Positions 53,530 through 62,602 of a DNA stretch of 64,000 bases are shown one piece after another. This DNA comes from UBA5109 sp964606735 (GTDB taxonomy: Bacteria > Pseudomonadota > Gammaproteobacteria > Pseudomonadales > Pseudohongiellaceae), in NCBI GenBank assembly GCA_964606735.1, contig CAZSHI010000002.1:1-64000 (forward strand), given 5' to 3'. The position numbers and the translations under genes are program-made. Positions within the stretch are counted from its first letter, which is position 1; each line of letters begins with the position of its first letter. The notes under the pieces are model-generated. The model worked only from the letters and a program-made list of their open reading frames with translations. It had not been told where the DNA came from and made no database searches.

Positions 53530-54945
53530 TCAAAGGGCGCTGGTGATGTCTGGAAAAACCTTGTAAAACATCAACCAGGCCATCAACAGGGTTAGGCTCA
53601 GATTGAGGGTCTGCCCACACACATACAGTATCAGGGGTTTGCCACCGGAAAACTGGCTTTTCAGTTCCCTGAAATTGGTGGAAAGACCAATACTGGCAAA
53701 GGCAAGGCAAAATAACCAGCCACGCATATCCGCACTGAAATCCAGAACGCCATTTTCCAGCAGTGCAACTGCCAGCACCTCATCCATCATGGCAAAGAGC
53801 AGCGAGAAGAAAAGGCTGGCGCCGATAAATCCCAGCACAAACTTGGGAAAGCGTATCCAGATTTCTGAGACGCCTACATCTTCTCCTGCCTGCCGGTCGA
53901 CTTTGCTGGTCCAGTAAATGGCCACGGCAAAGGCCAGAATGCCAATCAGAATATTTTGAATCATCTTGATCGTGGCAGCGACGTTTAGTGCGGTATCACC
54001 CAGAAAGGCTCCAGCGGCCACAACGGCACCAGTAGCATCGATGGTTCCCCCAATCCAGGCGCCACCGAGCACTTCCGGCATCTCCAGATAATTGATCAAT
54101 GCCGGTAAGGCCACCATCATCACGGAAGTAAATATCATTGACAGTCCAACGGCCGTGGTCAGCTCTTCCTTTTTTGCCTTACAGGCAGCAGCCGTTGCTA
54201 TCGCTGCCGAAACTCCGCAAACTGACATATCGGCACTGATGGTAATATTCAGCGTTTTCGATCCCATTTTGAGAACCTTCTGGCCAAACCAGAAAGTACT
54301 GATCAGCACCACAGGTGTGACAATCCAGGCAACAAAAATCCCGGGGAGGCCAATGGCGAGCACCTTGCTGAACAGGACTTCAGCGCCCAGCAGCACCAGC
54401 CCCGTTTTGATATAGAGCTCATGTTTCAGTGCTGGCCTGATGAAGTCAGGTAATCCGAAAACATTATTGACAAAAAGACCCAGCAAAATAGCCCACAGGG
54501 CATAGCCAATTCCCATGTTCTGAAAATCCGTTTGCGCGGCGAGCAGGTAAGCCAGAACGGCCACGACAAAAACTGCCACAAAGCCCCGTAGAAAAACGAC
54601 GGCATCTTCAAACATCAGGTGACATAAAATTGTGAACAGCAATCCCAGAATGACAAGAAAGGGCAGAGCCGAGAAAAAGAAGCTGAGTGAAAAAGCCTGC
54701 AGGGGATTGAGATTCCAGCCCTCAGGCCTGGAATCATTAACCAACGCTGACAAGGTCGCTCCCAATTCGCTGCGCGTGTTAGCCTCCTCAAGCCAGAGCT
54801 GAGGATCAAAGCCGCTGAGACTGCTGGCCATCGAATAGGCCTCGCTCACCTCTGCATAGGGGGCGACCAGATATACCAGCAAGCCTGCCAAGAGGATAAA
54901 ACTTCCCAGTATAATGGCGCCCAGATCTTCACTCATTCTTTGCAT
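53530..54945 (-). CDS. YeiH-family putative sulfate/organic anion exporter
   Basis: 471 residues, about ten to twelve membrane helices, matching the Cons_hypoth698 (PF03601) family. The hallmark VCGVSAAIATAAACKAKKEELTTAVGLSMIFTSVMMVALPAL is clear, as is GGAWIGGTIDATGAVVAAGAFLGDTALNVAATIKMIQNILIG. A longer N-terminal part (about 1-110) with an extra-cytosolic loop before the conserved core is unusual compared with the roughly 350-residue E. coli YeiH. The substrate is uncertain. Confidence 0.9.
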   Translation of the reverse strand: MQRMSEDLGAIILGSFILLAGLLVYLVAPYAEVSEAYSMASSLSGFDPQLWLEEANTRSELGATLSALVNDSRPEGWNLNPLQAFSLSFFFSALPFLVILGLLFTILCHLMFEDAVVFLRGFVAVFVVAVLAYLLAAQTDFQNMGIGYALWAILLGLFVNNVFGLPDFIRPALKHELYIKTGLVLLGAEVLFSKVLAIGLPGIFVAWIVTPVVLISTFWFGQKVLKMGSKTLNITISADMSVCGVSAAIATAAACKAKKEELTTAVGLSMIFTSVMMVALPALINYLEMPEVLGGAWIGGTIDATGAVVAAGAFLGDTALNVAATIKMIQNILIGILAFAVAIYWTSKVDRQAGEDVGVSEIWIRFPKFVLGFIGASLFFSLLFAMMDEVLAVALLENGVLDFSADMRGWLFCLAFASIGLSTNFRELKSQFSGGKPLILYVCGQTLNLSLTLLMAWLMFYKVFPDITSAL

Positions 54946-55042
54946 GCGGGGGAAGCTACTTTAAGCCGGCAGGCAAGTCAATCTGGCTTTATTGTGCTTT
55001 ATCGGCCAGGATGCAAAGGCGATTTGAATTGAGCTAATAACC

Positions 55043-55603
55043 TTGAACCAGTTACGTATCATCGCCGGCCTTTGGCGCGGCAGAAAAATTCGATTCCCGG
55101 ATCATGAAGGGCTGCGCCCTACTGCAGACAGAATACGTGAAACACTGTTCAACTGGCTACAAGCGGATATTGCTGGCGCTCATTGCCTGGACCTGTTTGC
55201 TGGCAGTGGCGCCCTGTCTTTTGAAGCGGCTTCCCGGGGAGCGCATTGTGTAGTTTGTGTGGAAAGCGATGCTGCCGTTAGCGCCTGTATCCGTGAAAAC
55301 CTGCAGAACTTATCCCAGGCTCAGATTGAACTCATACAGCAGGATGCTTTGGAATTTTTGTGCAGCGTCAAACTCGCACATAAAATGGACATCGTTTTTC
55401 TTGATCCGCCTTTTGCGGCCGATCTGCTGGCACAAAGCTGCCAGCTACTGGAAAAACATGCCTGGCTAAACCGGCGGGCACTGATTTATCTTGAATCGGC
55501 CGAGCCGCTTGAAGAACTAAAGCTGCCGGAAAACTGGCGGCTGATCAGAAGCAAAAAAGCCGGGCAGGTTTACTACGGGCTGTGTCAGCGCCAGGAAAGT
55601 TAG
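55043..55603 (+). CDS. rsmD: 16S rRNA (guanine-966-N2)-methyltransferase RsmD
   Basis: 186 residues from a TTG at 55043; an in-frame stop lies at 55025 and no ATG fits, while MNQLRIIAGLWRGRKI is the standard start. RsmD methylates G966 of 16S rRNA. The fold is shown by GLRPTADRIRETLFNWL, DLFAGSGALSFEAASRGA and the catalytic VFLDPPF motif. In E. coli rsmD precedes ftsY; here they lie apart, separated by two genes on the opposite strand. Confidence 0.94.
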   Translation: MNQLRIIAGLWRGRKIRFPDHEGLRPTADRIRETLFNWLQADIAGAHCLDLFAGSGALSFEAASRGAHCVVCVESDAAVSACIRENLQNLSQAQIELIQQDALEFLCSVKLAHKMDIVFLDPPFAADLLAQSCQLLEKHAWLNRRALIYLESAEPLEELKLPENWRLIRSKKAGQVYYGLCQRQES

Positions 55604-55610
55604 TGCCCGC

Positions 55611-55997
55611 CTACTCCCGGTAAAAGGAGACTTCGATTTCAACCTTGGCATTCAGTGGCAAGGCAGTGACGCCAAACGCAGACCTGGCCGGCGGCACCTT
55701 GTCTGCTATGAAGAACTCCTCCCAGACTTCATTGATCTTGGCAAACTCATCAAAGTGGGTGGTGAAAATTCTCACACTGACCAGGTCGCTGTGAATCAGG
55801 TCAAACTCCTTCATCAGAATGTTCAGGTTCTGAAAAATTTTACGTGTCTGTTCGGCCGCATCACCCTCAAGCAGTTCACCGGTATCATTATCCAGGGCAA
55901 TCATGCCGCTACAGACATAATTGGGACCGGCTTTGATGAGCTGGCTGTAACGGAATTTGGGGGCGGTGAGAATTTTTGAACGGAGCGCTTCACGCAT
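55611..55997 (-). CDS. RidA-family (YjgF/YER057c/UK114) protein
   Basis: 128 residues from the ATG at 55997; a longer frame from 56111 has no ribosome site and would add unrelated residues. RidA proteins hydrolyse reactive enamine/imine intermediates. KAGPNYVCSGMIALDNDTGELLEGDAAEQTRKIFQNLNILMKEFDLIHSDLVSVRIF and the C-terminal VPPARSAFGVTALPLNAKVEIEVSFYRE contain the conserved Arg and Glu. Convergent with rsmD; divergent from coaD. Confidence 0.9.
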   Translation of the reverse strand: MREALRSKILTAPKFRYSQLIKAGPNYVCSGMIALDNDTGELLEGDAAEQTRKIFQNLNILMKEFDLIHSDLVSVRIFTTHFDEFAKINEVWEEFFIADKVPPARSAFGVTALPLNAKVEIEVSFYRE

Positions 55998-56142
55998 GAA
56001 TACAAAACCTGTGCGACTGTTTAATTCGGCAGGCTCACTGGAGATGCCAGACGCTTCCTGCACAGGCAGCAAGGTTAAAAGATTCCCCTGTGAATGGAAA
56101 GCTGTTTGCAAGAATACTTCAGCTTCAGCAGGGACTTTCAGG

Positions 56143-56148
56143 TATAAT
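56143..56148 (+). promoter_or_regulatory. candidate -10 element for coaD
   Basis: TATAAT, a perfect match, 29 bases before the coaD ATG, in the divergent gap with the RidA gene. No strong -35 at correct spacing. Prediction only. Confidence 0.35.
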
Positions 56149-56176
56149 TCATCTCCCCCTAAGGCGGTGAAATCAC

Positions 56177-56665
56177 ATGAAAACAGTTGTTTACCCAGGA
56201 ACCTTTAACCCGATCACCAACGGTCACACCGATCTGGTAGAGCGGGCTGCCTGTCTGTTTGACCATGTCATTGTTGCCATTGGCTCCAATCTGCAGAAGC
56301 AGACGGACATCCCGCTCGAACTGAGGGTGGAGCTGGCCTCGAAAGTGCTGGCGGAAATTCCCAATGTCGAGGTCTGTGGATTTTCCGGTCTGCTTACCGA
56401 CTTCGTCAAATCCCGCGATGCCCGGCTAATTTTACGAGGCCTGCGCACCGTTGCCGACTTTGAATATGAGTTTCAGCTGGTTGCCATGAACCGCGCGCTG
56501 GAACCGGAAATAGAAACCGTGTTTATGGCGCCCTCTGAACACCTGAGCTATATCTCGTCCACTTTGGTGCGAGAAATTGCCTCCTTTGGTGGAGACATCA
56601 GCAAATTTGTTGACCCCCTGGTGGCCAGCGTCATCCTCGACAAATACCAGAATAGTGGTGCCTGA
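56177..56665 (+). CDS. coaD: phosphopantetheine adenylyltransferase
   Basis: 162 residues. It transfers AMP from ATP to 4'-phosphopantetheine to make dephospho-CoA. YPGTFNPITNGHTDLVERA carries the nucleotidyltransferase (T/H)xGH motif as NGHTD; the usual TFDP reads TFNP here. ILRGLRTVADFEYEFQLVAMNR and SYISSTLVREIASFGGDISKFV are typical. Ferredoxin follows 2 bases later. Confidence 0.95.
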   Translation: MKTVVYPGTFNPITNGHTDLVERAACLFDHVIVAIGSNLQKQTDIPLELRVELASKVLAEIPNVEVCGFSGLLTDFVKSRDARLILRGLRTVADFEYEFQLVAMNRALEPEIETVFMAPSEHLSYISSTLVREIASFGGDISKFVDPLVASVILDKYQNSGA

Positions 56666-56667
56666 TC

Positions 56668-56928
56668 ATGGCCTTGATGATCACTGATGAATGCATAAAC
56701 TGCGATGTCTGCGAGCCCGAATGTCCCAACCAGGCAATCTCGCTCGGCCCCGAGATTTACCAGATCGACCCGGCTCTGTGCACAGAGTGTGTTGGGCACT
56801 TTGAAACATCCCAATGTGTCGAGGTTTGTCCGGTCGACTGTATCCCGCTCGACCCCAGCCACCAGGAGTCCCGTGAAGAGCTGATGCAAAAATATTACCG
56901 CCTGAGCAATAAGGCCGGTCAGGACTGA
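56668..56928 (+). CDS. YfhL-like ferredoxin, two [4Fe-4S] clusters
   Basis: 86 residues. Two cluster motifs: CINCDVCEPECP (8-20 region) and C...CVGHFETSQCVEVCPVDCIP with the eight-residue insertion typical of the YfhL/Alvin ferredoxin branch. It follows coaD by 2 bases and converges on mutM with a ten-base overlap. The coaD-fdx pair is a common gammaproteobacterial arrangement. Confidence 0.94.
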   Translation: MALMITDECINCDVCEPECPNQAISLGPEIYQIDPALCTECVGHFETSQCVEVCPVDCIPLDPSHQESREELMQKYYRLSNKAGQD

Positions 56929-57734
56929 CACTGTGTACAGTACACCGTACTGCGCTGCCCCAGTCGAATTTCCTTCAGCGGTTTAGCACAGACTGAGCAG
57001 GGCTGCCCACCGCGACCGTAAACTGACAGTGACTGCTTGAAATAACCCGGTTTGCCATCTCCACCAACAAAATCCCGCAGCGTGGTGCCTCCCTGGTTGA
57101 TGGCCTCTTGCAGAATATCCTTGATGGCGCCAGCCAGCCTCTCGCAGGCCGCACGACTTAATGAGCCCGCCCTGCGACGCGGGCTTATCCGAGCAGCAAA
57201 CAGCGCTTCATTCGCATAGATATTTCCGACACCAACCACCAGCTGACTGTCCATGATGAAGTTTTTAACCGGGCTCTGACGAGCCCGTGAATGCCTGTAA
57301 AGGTATTCGGCACTGAAGTCCACATCCAGCGGTTCCGGACCCAGGTGAGCCAGTAGCACGTGCTTGAAGGGCTGCTGCCCTGCCCAGAGTATGCAGCCGA
57401 AACGCCTCGGGTCGTGATATCGCAATATATCGCCATTTTTAAAGATAATGTCTACATGATCGTGCTTTTTTAACTCGCTTTTCTTGCTGCTTATGCGCAA
57501 GCTGCCGGACATGCCGAGATGTACCAGTATCACCCCGGCTGGTGTTTCCAGCAAAAGATATTTGCCCCGGCGGCCGACGCGCGTGATGCGCTGCCCCGGC
57601 AGCTGGGTGCGCAACTCGGCTGACACCGGCCAACGCAAATTGCCCTGACGCACAATGACCTCACTGACCTGCTGCTTGAGAATGTGCGGTTCTATACCGC
57701 GGCGGGTTGTTTCTACTTCAGGTAATTCGGGCAT
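56919..57734 (-). CDS. mutM: formamidopyrimidine-DNA glycosylase MutM
   Basis: 271 residues. It excises 8-oxoguanine and ring-opened purines. The N-terminal catalytic PELPEVETTRRGIEPH, with Pro2 after Met removal and Glu3, is present. The helix-two-turn-helix and zinc finger CSVCAKPLKEIRLGQRSTVYCTQC are intact. YANEALFAARISPRRRAGSLS and the intercalation segment are standard. Confidence 0.96.
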   Translation of the reverse strand: MPELPEVETTRRGIEPHILKQQVSEVIVRQGNLRWPVSAELRTQLPGQRITRVGRRGKYLLLETPAGVILVHLGMSGSLRISSKKSELKKHDHVDIIFKNGDILRYHDPRRFGCILWAGQQPFKHVLLAHLGPEPLDVDFSAEYLYRHSRARQSPVKNFIMDSQLVVGVGNIYANEALFAARISPRRRAGSLSRAACERLAGAIKDILQEAINQGGTTLRDFVGGDGKPGYFKQSLSVYGRGGQPCSVCAKPLKEIRLGQRSTVYCTQCQS

Positions 57735-57738
57735 AGCG

Positions 57739-57744
57739 TATAAT
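57739..57744 (+). promoter_or_regulatory. candidate -10 element for the HyuA-type gene
   Basis: TATAAT lies 29 bases before the ATG at 57774, just outside the 5' end of divergent mutM. -35 match is weak. Prediction only. Confidence 0.35.
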
Positions 57745-57773
57745 CGGCCTTCCTCAACAATCTGCTGAATTTC

Positions 57774-59798
57774 ATGGCTCAGGAAAGTCCATCAATCCTA
57801 GGCGTCGACACCGGCGGCACTTTCACTGATTTTGTGCTGAACAAAGCCGGGCAGCTGAGCACACTTAAGGTGCTGTCAACGCCCGATGCCCCGGAACGCG
57901 CCATTCTAAAGGGCATTCAGGTCCTCGGTCTAGAAGACGCTGTCGCTGCCGGCGAGCTTTGCATCATACATGGCAGCACCGTTGCCACCAATGCTGCGCT
58001 GGAATCCAAGGGTGTGGCAACTGCCTTTATCACCAACCGCGGATTCAAAGACCTCCTGAGCATTGCGCGCCAGACCCGCCCGGCTCTGTATCATCTGCAG
58101 TTTCCAGCCAGAAAACCGCCAGTACCGGAAGCGCTCTGTCTGGAAATCGGTGGCCGTATCGACGCCAAAGGCAATGAAATTGAAGGGATTGATGAGGACG
58201 ATCAGCAAACGCTGCTGGCAGAGCTGGAGCGCCTGCAACCGGCAGCCATCGCCATTAACCTGCTTTTCAGTTTCTTGAATGACTCGCATGAACAGCAACT
58301 TGAAAAATTTTTACGTGAGCGGCTGAGCTGGCAGCCCTTTATATGTCGCTCCTCCTCGGTTTTACCGGAATACAGGGAATACGAACGGGGCATCGCCACC
58401 TGGCTGAATGCCTCTTTGGGACCACTTGTGCGTGATTACCTGTTGCGCCTTAAAACAGCCACCTCACCCTGTCCGCTGTCCATCATGCAATCCACTGGTG
58501 GCACTATCTCGGCTGAACAGGCAGCCGATAAAGCCGTGAACCTGCTCTTGTCTGGCCCCGCCGGCGGCTTGGCAGCTGCAGCCTATTTGTCCAGGCAGCT
58601 CCGGATCCCCGGACTGATGACCTTCGACATGGGTGGCACCTCCACCGATGCAGCGCTACTCGAGGAAGGAGCCATCCAGCTTGGCAGTGAAGGTCGTATT
58701 GGTGACTTTCCGGTTGCAGTTCCCATGGTCGACATGCACACCATCGGTGCTGGTGGCGGTTCCATTGCCTACCTCGATGATGGCGGTCTCTTGCGCGTCG
58801 GCCCTCAGTCTGCCGGCGCCAACCCGGGACCTGCCTGTTATGGCCTTGGCGGCACACAAGCCACTGTCACGGACGCCAACCTCCTTTTGGGGCGTCTGCA
58901 GGTATCTGCATTCATGGACGGCGAGATGCACCTGGATCTGCAGGCTGCTGAATCTGCCATCGCAAAATTGGCAGAAAAGTTAGCGCTCACTAATCTTGAA
59001 ACTGCTGAAGGTATTGTGCAAATAGCCAATGAGCACATGGCGCAGGCACTGCGGGTCATTTCCATCGAGAAGGGCCATGACCCGAAAAATTTTAGACTGT
59101 GCTGCTTCGGTGGCGCCGGCGGCCTGCATATCTGCGCGCTGGCTAATGCCCTGGGCATGCGCCAGGCCCTGGTGCCTGTTCATGCCGGCGTGCTCTCGGC
59201 ACTGGGTATGTTGCTGGCACCGGTGGAACGAAGTCTCTCACACAGTTTCCAGACCCTGCTGGAAGACTGTGATGAAGAACGGCTGCAGGCAGTCTATGCC
59301 TCGCTGAAACAACAGGCCTTCGCCCAGCTTGAGGCTGAGCAGGCCAATACCAGCCAGGTACTGACTGAATACCGTGCCGACCTGCGCTACTACGGACAAT
59401 CTTCCTGTCTGTGTCTGCCCTGGCAAGGCAAAGTCGAAACGGCCGATGCCTTTCATGCTCTGCACGCCAGTCGTTACGGCCATCGCCTGTATGGCAAAGT
59501 GGAACTGGTCAATTTGCGCGTGCAAGTCAGCAGCCAGACCCTGCAGGAGGAGCTGTCGGAAAAACCCCAGCAAGTTCAGGCACAGGCTCTCGATGAACTT
59601 GTCCTGTATGGTTTTGCTTCACCCTTGAAAAGCTATCAGCGTGAACAGCTTGCTCCCGGGCAAATTGTGCAGGGACCGGCATTGATTTTGGAAAAAAATG
59701 CCACAACATTAATTGAAACTGAATGGTGCGCGAGATGCGATAGCTTTGGGAACTTGTACCTTGACAAGTCTATGCCACAGGCGGAGGATAAGGCCTGA
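57774..59798 (+). CDS. hydantoinase/oxoprolinase alpha-subunit-type protein (HyuA)
   Basis: 674 residues, an ASKHA-type ATPase fold. The N-terminal GVDTGGTFTDFV, then HGSTVATNAALE and later GPAGGLAAAAYLSR...MTFDMGGTSTDAALLE are the two phosphate-binding blocks of hydantoinase A. CFGGAGGLHICALANALGM is a third. These enzymes use ATP to open cyclic amides such as hydantoins or 5-oxoproline, usually with a HyuB partner, which is not present on either side here. Lone HyuA might act alone or with a distant HyuB. Confidence 0.92.
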   Translation: MAQESPSILGVDTGGTFTDFVLNKAGQLSTLKVLSTPDAPERAILKGIQVLGLEDAVAAGELCIIHGSTVATNAALESKGVATAFITNRGFKDLLSIARQTRPALYHLQFPARKPPVPEALCLEIGGRIDAKGNEIEGIDEDDQQTLLAELERLQPAAIAINLLFSFLNDSHEQQLEKFLRERLSWQPFICRSSSVLPEYREYERGIATWLNASLGPLVRDYLLRLKTATSPCPLSIMQSTGGTISAEQAADKAVNLLLSGPAGGLAAAAYLSRQLRIPGLMTFDMGGTSTDAALLEEGAIQLGSEGRIGDFPVAVPMVDMHTIGAGGGSIAYLDDGGLLRVGPQSAGANPGPACYGLGGTQATVTDANLLLGRLQVSAFMDGEMHLDLQAAESAIAKLAEKLALTNLETAEGIVQIANEHMAQALRVISIEKGHDPKNFRLCCFGGAGGLHICALANALGMRQALVPVHAGVLSALGMLLAPVERSLSHSFQTLLEDCDEERLQAVYASLKQQAFAQLEAEQANTSQVLTEYRADLRYYGQSSCLCLPWQGKVETADAFHALHASRYGHRLYGKVELVNLRVQVSSQTLQEELSEKPQQVQAQALDELVLYGFASPLKSYQREQLAPGQIVQGPALILEKNATTLIETEWCARCDSFGNLYLDKSMPQAEDKA

Positions 59799-59837
59799 AT
59801 AATAAGGGTTTTTCTTTACCGGATGCAGGAAACTGAG

Positions 59838-61358
59838 ATGATGCTAAAGCGGTTTTTGACATTGCTCACAATGACAGGAGTTTTGTTGCTGAGCGCCTGT
59901 CAGACTTCGACGACGACTTCGTCCCAATCGGAGTCTTCCAGTAGCAGCTCATCGAGCAGTTCCTCATCATCATCGTCCTCCAGTTCTAGCTCATCATCCA
60001 GCAGCTCAGCACCGTCTTCCAGCTCTTCGCCCAGCCAAAGCACTGCTGAATCATCAAGCAGCACTTCTGGAGAGACTTCTTCTCGGCAAACCAGTTCTTC
60101 AGGGCAGAGCGGCTCTACTTCAAACAGGCCAACACCGCAAACTACTTCCAACACTGGCAGTCGCTCGCCTTCACCCGAGCCATCCATGCCGCCGGCTGGC
60201 GGGCAGATGCCTTCCAGTGGCGAAAACGGCGAGTTCGATCAAAGCACTGACAGTGACCAGTCCGGCGATATCAACGGCAGCTCCATCCCAAGCACAGCTG
60301 GAAGCTCGCAGACGCAGGGCAGCTCACAGGGCAGCGCGGCCAATGCCGATGGCGAAATGGCCAACACCACTGCAGGCACTGAAGCTCAGGGAGGCATGCC
60401 CGGACAGCAATCAGGAACACAGGCTGGCAGCGAGCTTCCAGGCGGAACCTCCAACACTGCCGGTAACAGCAACAACGATGGCGGTTTAAGCACCACGGTC
60501 GGTGTCAATAGCGGTCTGCCAGGCCTGGAACCTTTCCCAACGGCAGGCCTGCCAGGCGCCAGCTCCGGCACACTGGGCGATATCCTGGGAGATGGCGGCA
60601 GCAATAGCGGCACTCAAAGCGATGGCAGCGGTAATTCCGGTGCCGGTGGCAGAGTGATCGGCGCTGGCAGTGGCAGTGATCCTTTTGAAACAGCCACCAG
60701 CGGAGGTGGTTCAGGGAATCAGGGAGATGAGCCCTTTGGCAGCGAAGATGCTACTGGAACCATAGCTGGCAGCACGCGCGGAGAGGGAGAATTTCCCGGC
60801 GAGGAAAGCGGTGCGGGTAACGGGGATAACCCCTTTGGTGACCTGGCCTCTGGTCGCGAGCAGCCAATGACCCAGTCAGAGAGGCAGGCAGCACTTGACG
60901 CTCGGCTCGAAGAAAGTATCGCTGTTTTTGATGGCATGATTCTCAGTGAGCGTGAAGCGGCACAGGGCATCGAAAATGAAAATGCCGGTGGTGGCGCTGG
61001 AGGCGCTGCCGGTGGCACCATGGGCAACAGTGGCCAGCAAAATGGCACGGGCTCACAGGGTAATGGAACCGGCGGCGATGCCCCGGTGGTCATTGCCTCA
61101 GCACCCAACCGCTCTTCAGGCGGCGGCGTGATGCCAGATCTGGGTCGTAACCGGGAGGGCGACTTTGATAACAGCAGCATGCCACAGGCGCCGATTCCAG
61201 ATGACATTCCCAACGGTAATGATGATGATGTGGTTGCACGCCAATTACGCGAAGCAGCCATGAACGAACCCGACCCCGAATTGCGCGAAAGGCTGTGGAA
61301 TGAATACCGCAACTATACCGGTCTACCCATTCCTGAAGAGTCAGAATCCGGGGTATGA
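59838..61358 (+). CDS. polyserine-linker lipoprotein of unknown function
   Basis: 506 residues from the ATG at 59838, which has AGGA 7 bases upstream. Lipobox LSAC, so a lipid-anchored envelope protein. Directly after the anchor is a run of about forty serines (mixed codons), then a long Gly/Ser/Gln/Asn-rich low-complexity region (about 80-440) without visible domains. The last 60 residues (VARQLREAAMNEPDPELRERLWNEYRNYTGLP) look folded and could be a binding helix. Polyserine linkers are common in some marine cell-wall-degrading gammaproteobacteria. First gene of a likely operon with the next two. Confidence 0.8.
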   Translation: MMLKRFLTLLTMTGVLLLSACQTSTTTSSQSESSSSSSSSSSSSSSSSSSSSSSSSSAPSSSSSPSQSTAESSSSTSGETSSRQTSSSGQSGSTSNRPTPQTTSNTGSRSPSPEPSMPPAGGQMPSSGENGEFDQSTDSDQSGDINGSSIPSTAGSSQTQGSSQGSAANADGEMANTTAGTEAQGGMPGQQSGTQAGSELPGGTSNTAGNSNNDGGLSTTVGVNSGLPGLEPFPTAGLPGASSGTLGDILGDGGSNSGTQSDGSGNSGAGGRVIGAGSGSDPFETATSGGGSGNQGDEPFGSEDATGTIAGSTRGEGEFPGEESGAGNGDNPFGDLASGREQPMTQSERQAALDARLEESIAVFDGMILSEREAAQGIENENAGGGAGGAAGGTMGNSGQQNGTGSQGNGTGGDAPVVIASAPNRSSGGGVMPDLGRNREGDFDNSSMPQAPIPDDIPNGNDDDVVARQLREAAMNEPDPELRERLWNEYRNYTGLPIPEESESGV

Positions 61359-61381
61359 CAGAACGAAACTGAAGGTGTGAC

Positions 61382-62578
61382 ATGAACAGGCATTTTATTT
61401 ATTTGTTTATTTCAATGGCGCTCCTGGGCTTGAGCGCCTGTAGTACCCAGAATATCAAATCGACCACAATCACTCAGGCGCTGATTGAACAGGAGCCGAT
61501 ACCCGAGGATGAGTTGCTGGATGTCGGTATCGCTGTATTTAATCCCGGCTTTGATGACATGGATGAAAATGACGCTGAGCTGACCTTTGCCGATGTGCGC
61601 ATTGCCGAAACCTATTACTCTGCCAATCTGCTCGCCGACACCTTGCAACGTACAGGCAACTGGGGTGTGGTCAGGGTCATTCCCGAAGAATCCAAAACCA
61701 TAGACGTCATCGTAAACGGCACGATTCTGCAATCCGATGGTGAGACGATGGTAGTCAATGTCGATGTCAGGGATTCCAGTGGCAGACTCTGGTTTGAGCG
61801 GGAGTATGAAGAAGTTGTCAGCCGTTATAACTATGACAGCCGCATCCAGAGCACACAGGATTCTTTCCAGGGGCTGTATAACCGCATCGCCAATGACATG
61901 CTGCGCTACCGCCAGCAAAACCTGGATAGGGAGGATGCCCTGAATGTGCGTACCATTTCGCAAATACAGTTTGCCCGCGAGTTTGCTCCCCAGGCTTTTT
62001 CCGAGTACCTCAGCACGGATCGTAATGGAATCTTGCAGGTAGACCGCCTGCCGGCACAAAACGATCCCCTGATGACACGTATCCAGACCATTCGCGAACG
62101 TGATTACCTGTATGTGGATACCCTACAGGATTACTACACCGGCTTTGCCCGCCAGATGGAGGTGCCTTACACAGAATTTCGCCGGCTAAGCTATGATGAA
62201 GTCATGAAGCTTGACCGCCTGCAGCGCCAGTCACGACGCAACATGATTATCGGCATCGCTGCCATCGTCGGAGGTCTGGCAGCCACCCAAAGTAATAGCA
62301 GTATCAGTAATGCTGCTATGTATGGTGGCCTGCTGGGTGGAGGCTGGTTGATCAAGGAAGCCTTCAGTGCAGGCGATGAAGCCCAGATGCATGTGGAGGC
62401 TCTGGCTGAGCTTGGCCAGTCACTGGAGAATGAAATTGCTCCTCAGACCATCGATCTGGAAGAACGCCAGGTTACCCTGTCTGGTAATGTCGAGACTCAG
62501 TACGAGCAATGGCGCGAAATTCTCGCCGAGATGTACGCCAATGAAATTGGCGAAGCGCCCGCTTCTGAAGATATTTAG
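61382..62578 (+). CDS. lipoprotein of unknown function
   Basis: 398 residues; lipobox LSAC in ALLGLSACST. After DELLDVGIAVFNPGFDDM comes a beta/alpha region with RIAETYYSANLLADTLQRTGNWGVVRVIPE and DVIVNGTILQSDGETMVVNVDVRDSSGRLWFEREYEE; helical segments follow, and a glycine-rich hydrophobic stretch (about 300-325) that may insert in a membrane (MIIGIAAIVGGLAATQS...AAMYGGLLGGGWLI). No known family assigned. It begins 23 bases after the polyserine lipoprotein. Confidence 0.75.
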   Translation: MNRHFIYLFISMALLGLSACSTQNIKSTTITQALIEQEPIPEDELLDVGIAVFNPGFDDMDENDAELTFADVRIAETYYSANLLADTLQRTGNWGVVRVIPEESKTIDVIVNGTILQSDGETMVVNVDVRDSSGRLWFEREYEEVVSRYNYDSRIQSTQDSFQGLYNRIANDMLRYRQQNLDREDALNVRTISQIQFAREFAPQAFSEYLSTDRNGILQVDRLPAQNDPLMTRIQTIRERDYLYVDTLQDYYTGFARQMEVPYTEFRRLSYDEVMKLDRLQRQSRRNMIIGIAAIVGGLAATQSNSSISNAAMYGGLLGGGWLIKEAFSAGDEAQMHVEALAELGQSLENEIAPQTIDLEERQVTLSGNVETQYEQWREILAEMYANEIGEAPASEDI

Positions 62579-62602
62579 CCTGGACCTATAGTAGTATTCA
62601 GC

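Noticed and set aside
55998..56111. Longer N-terminus for the RidA-family protein
   Set aside because: The extra 38 residues match nothing in the family, lack a ribosome site, and would crowd the coaD promoter.
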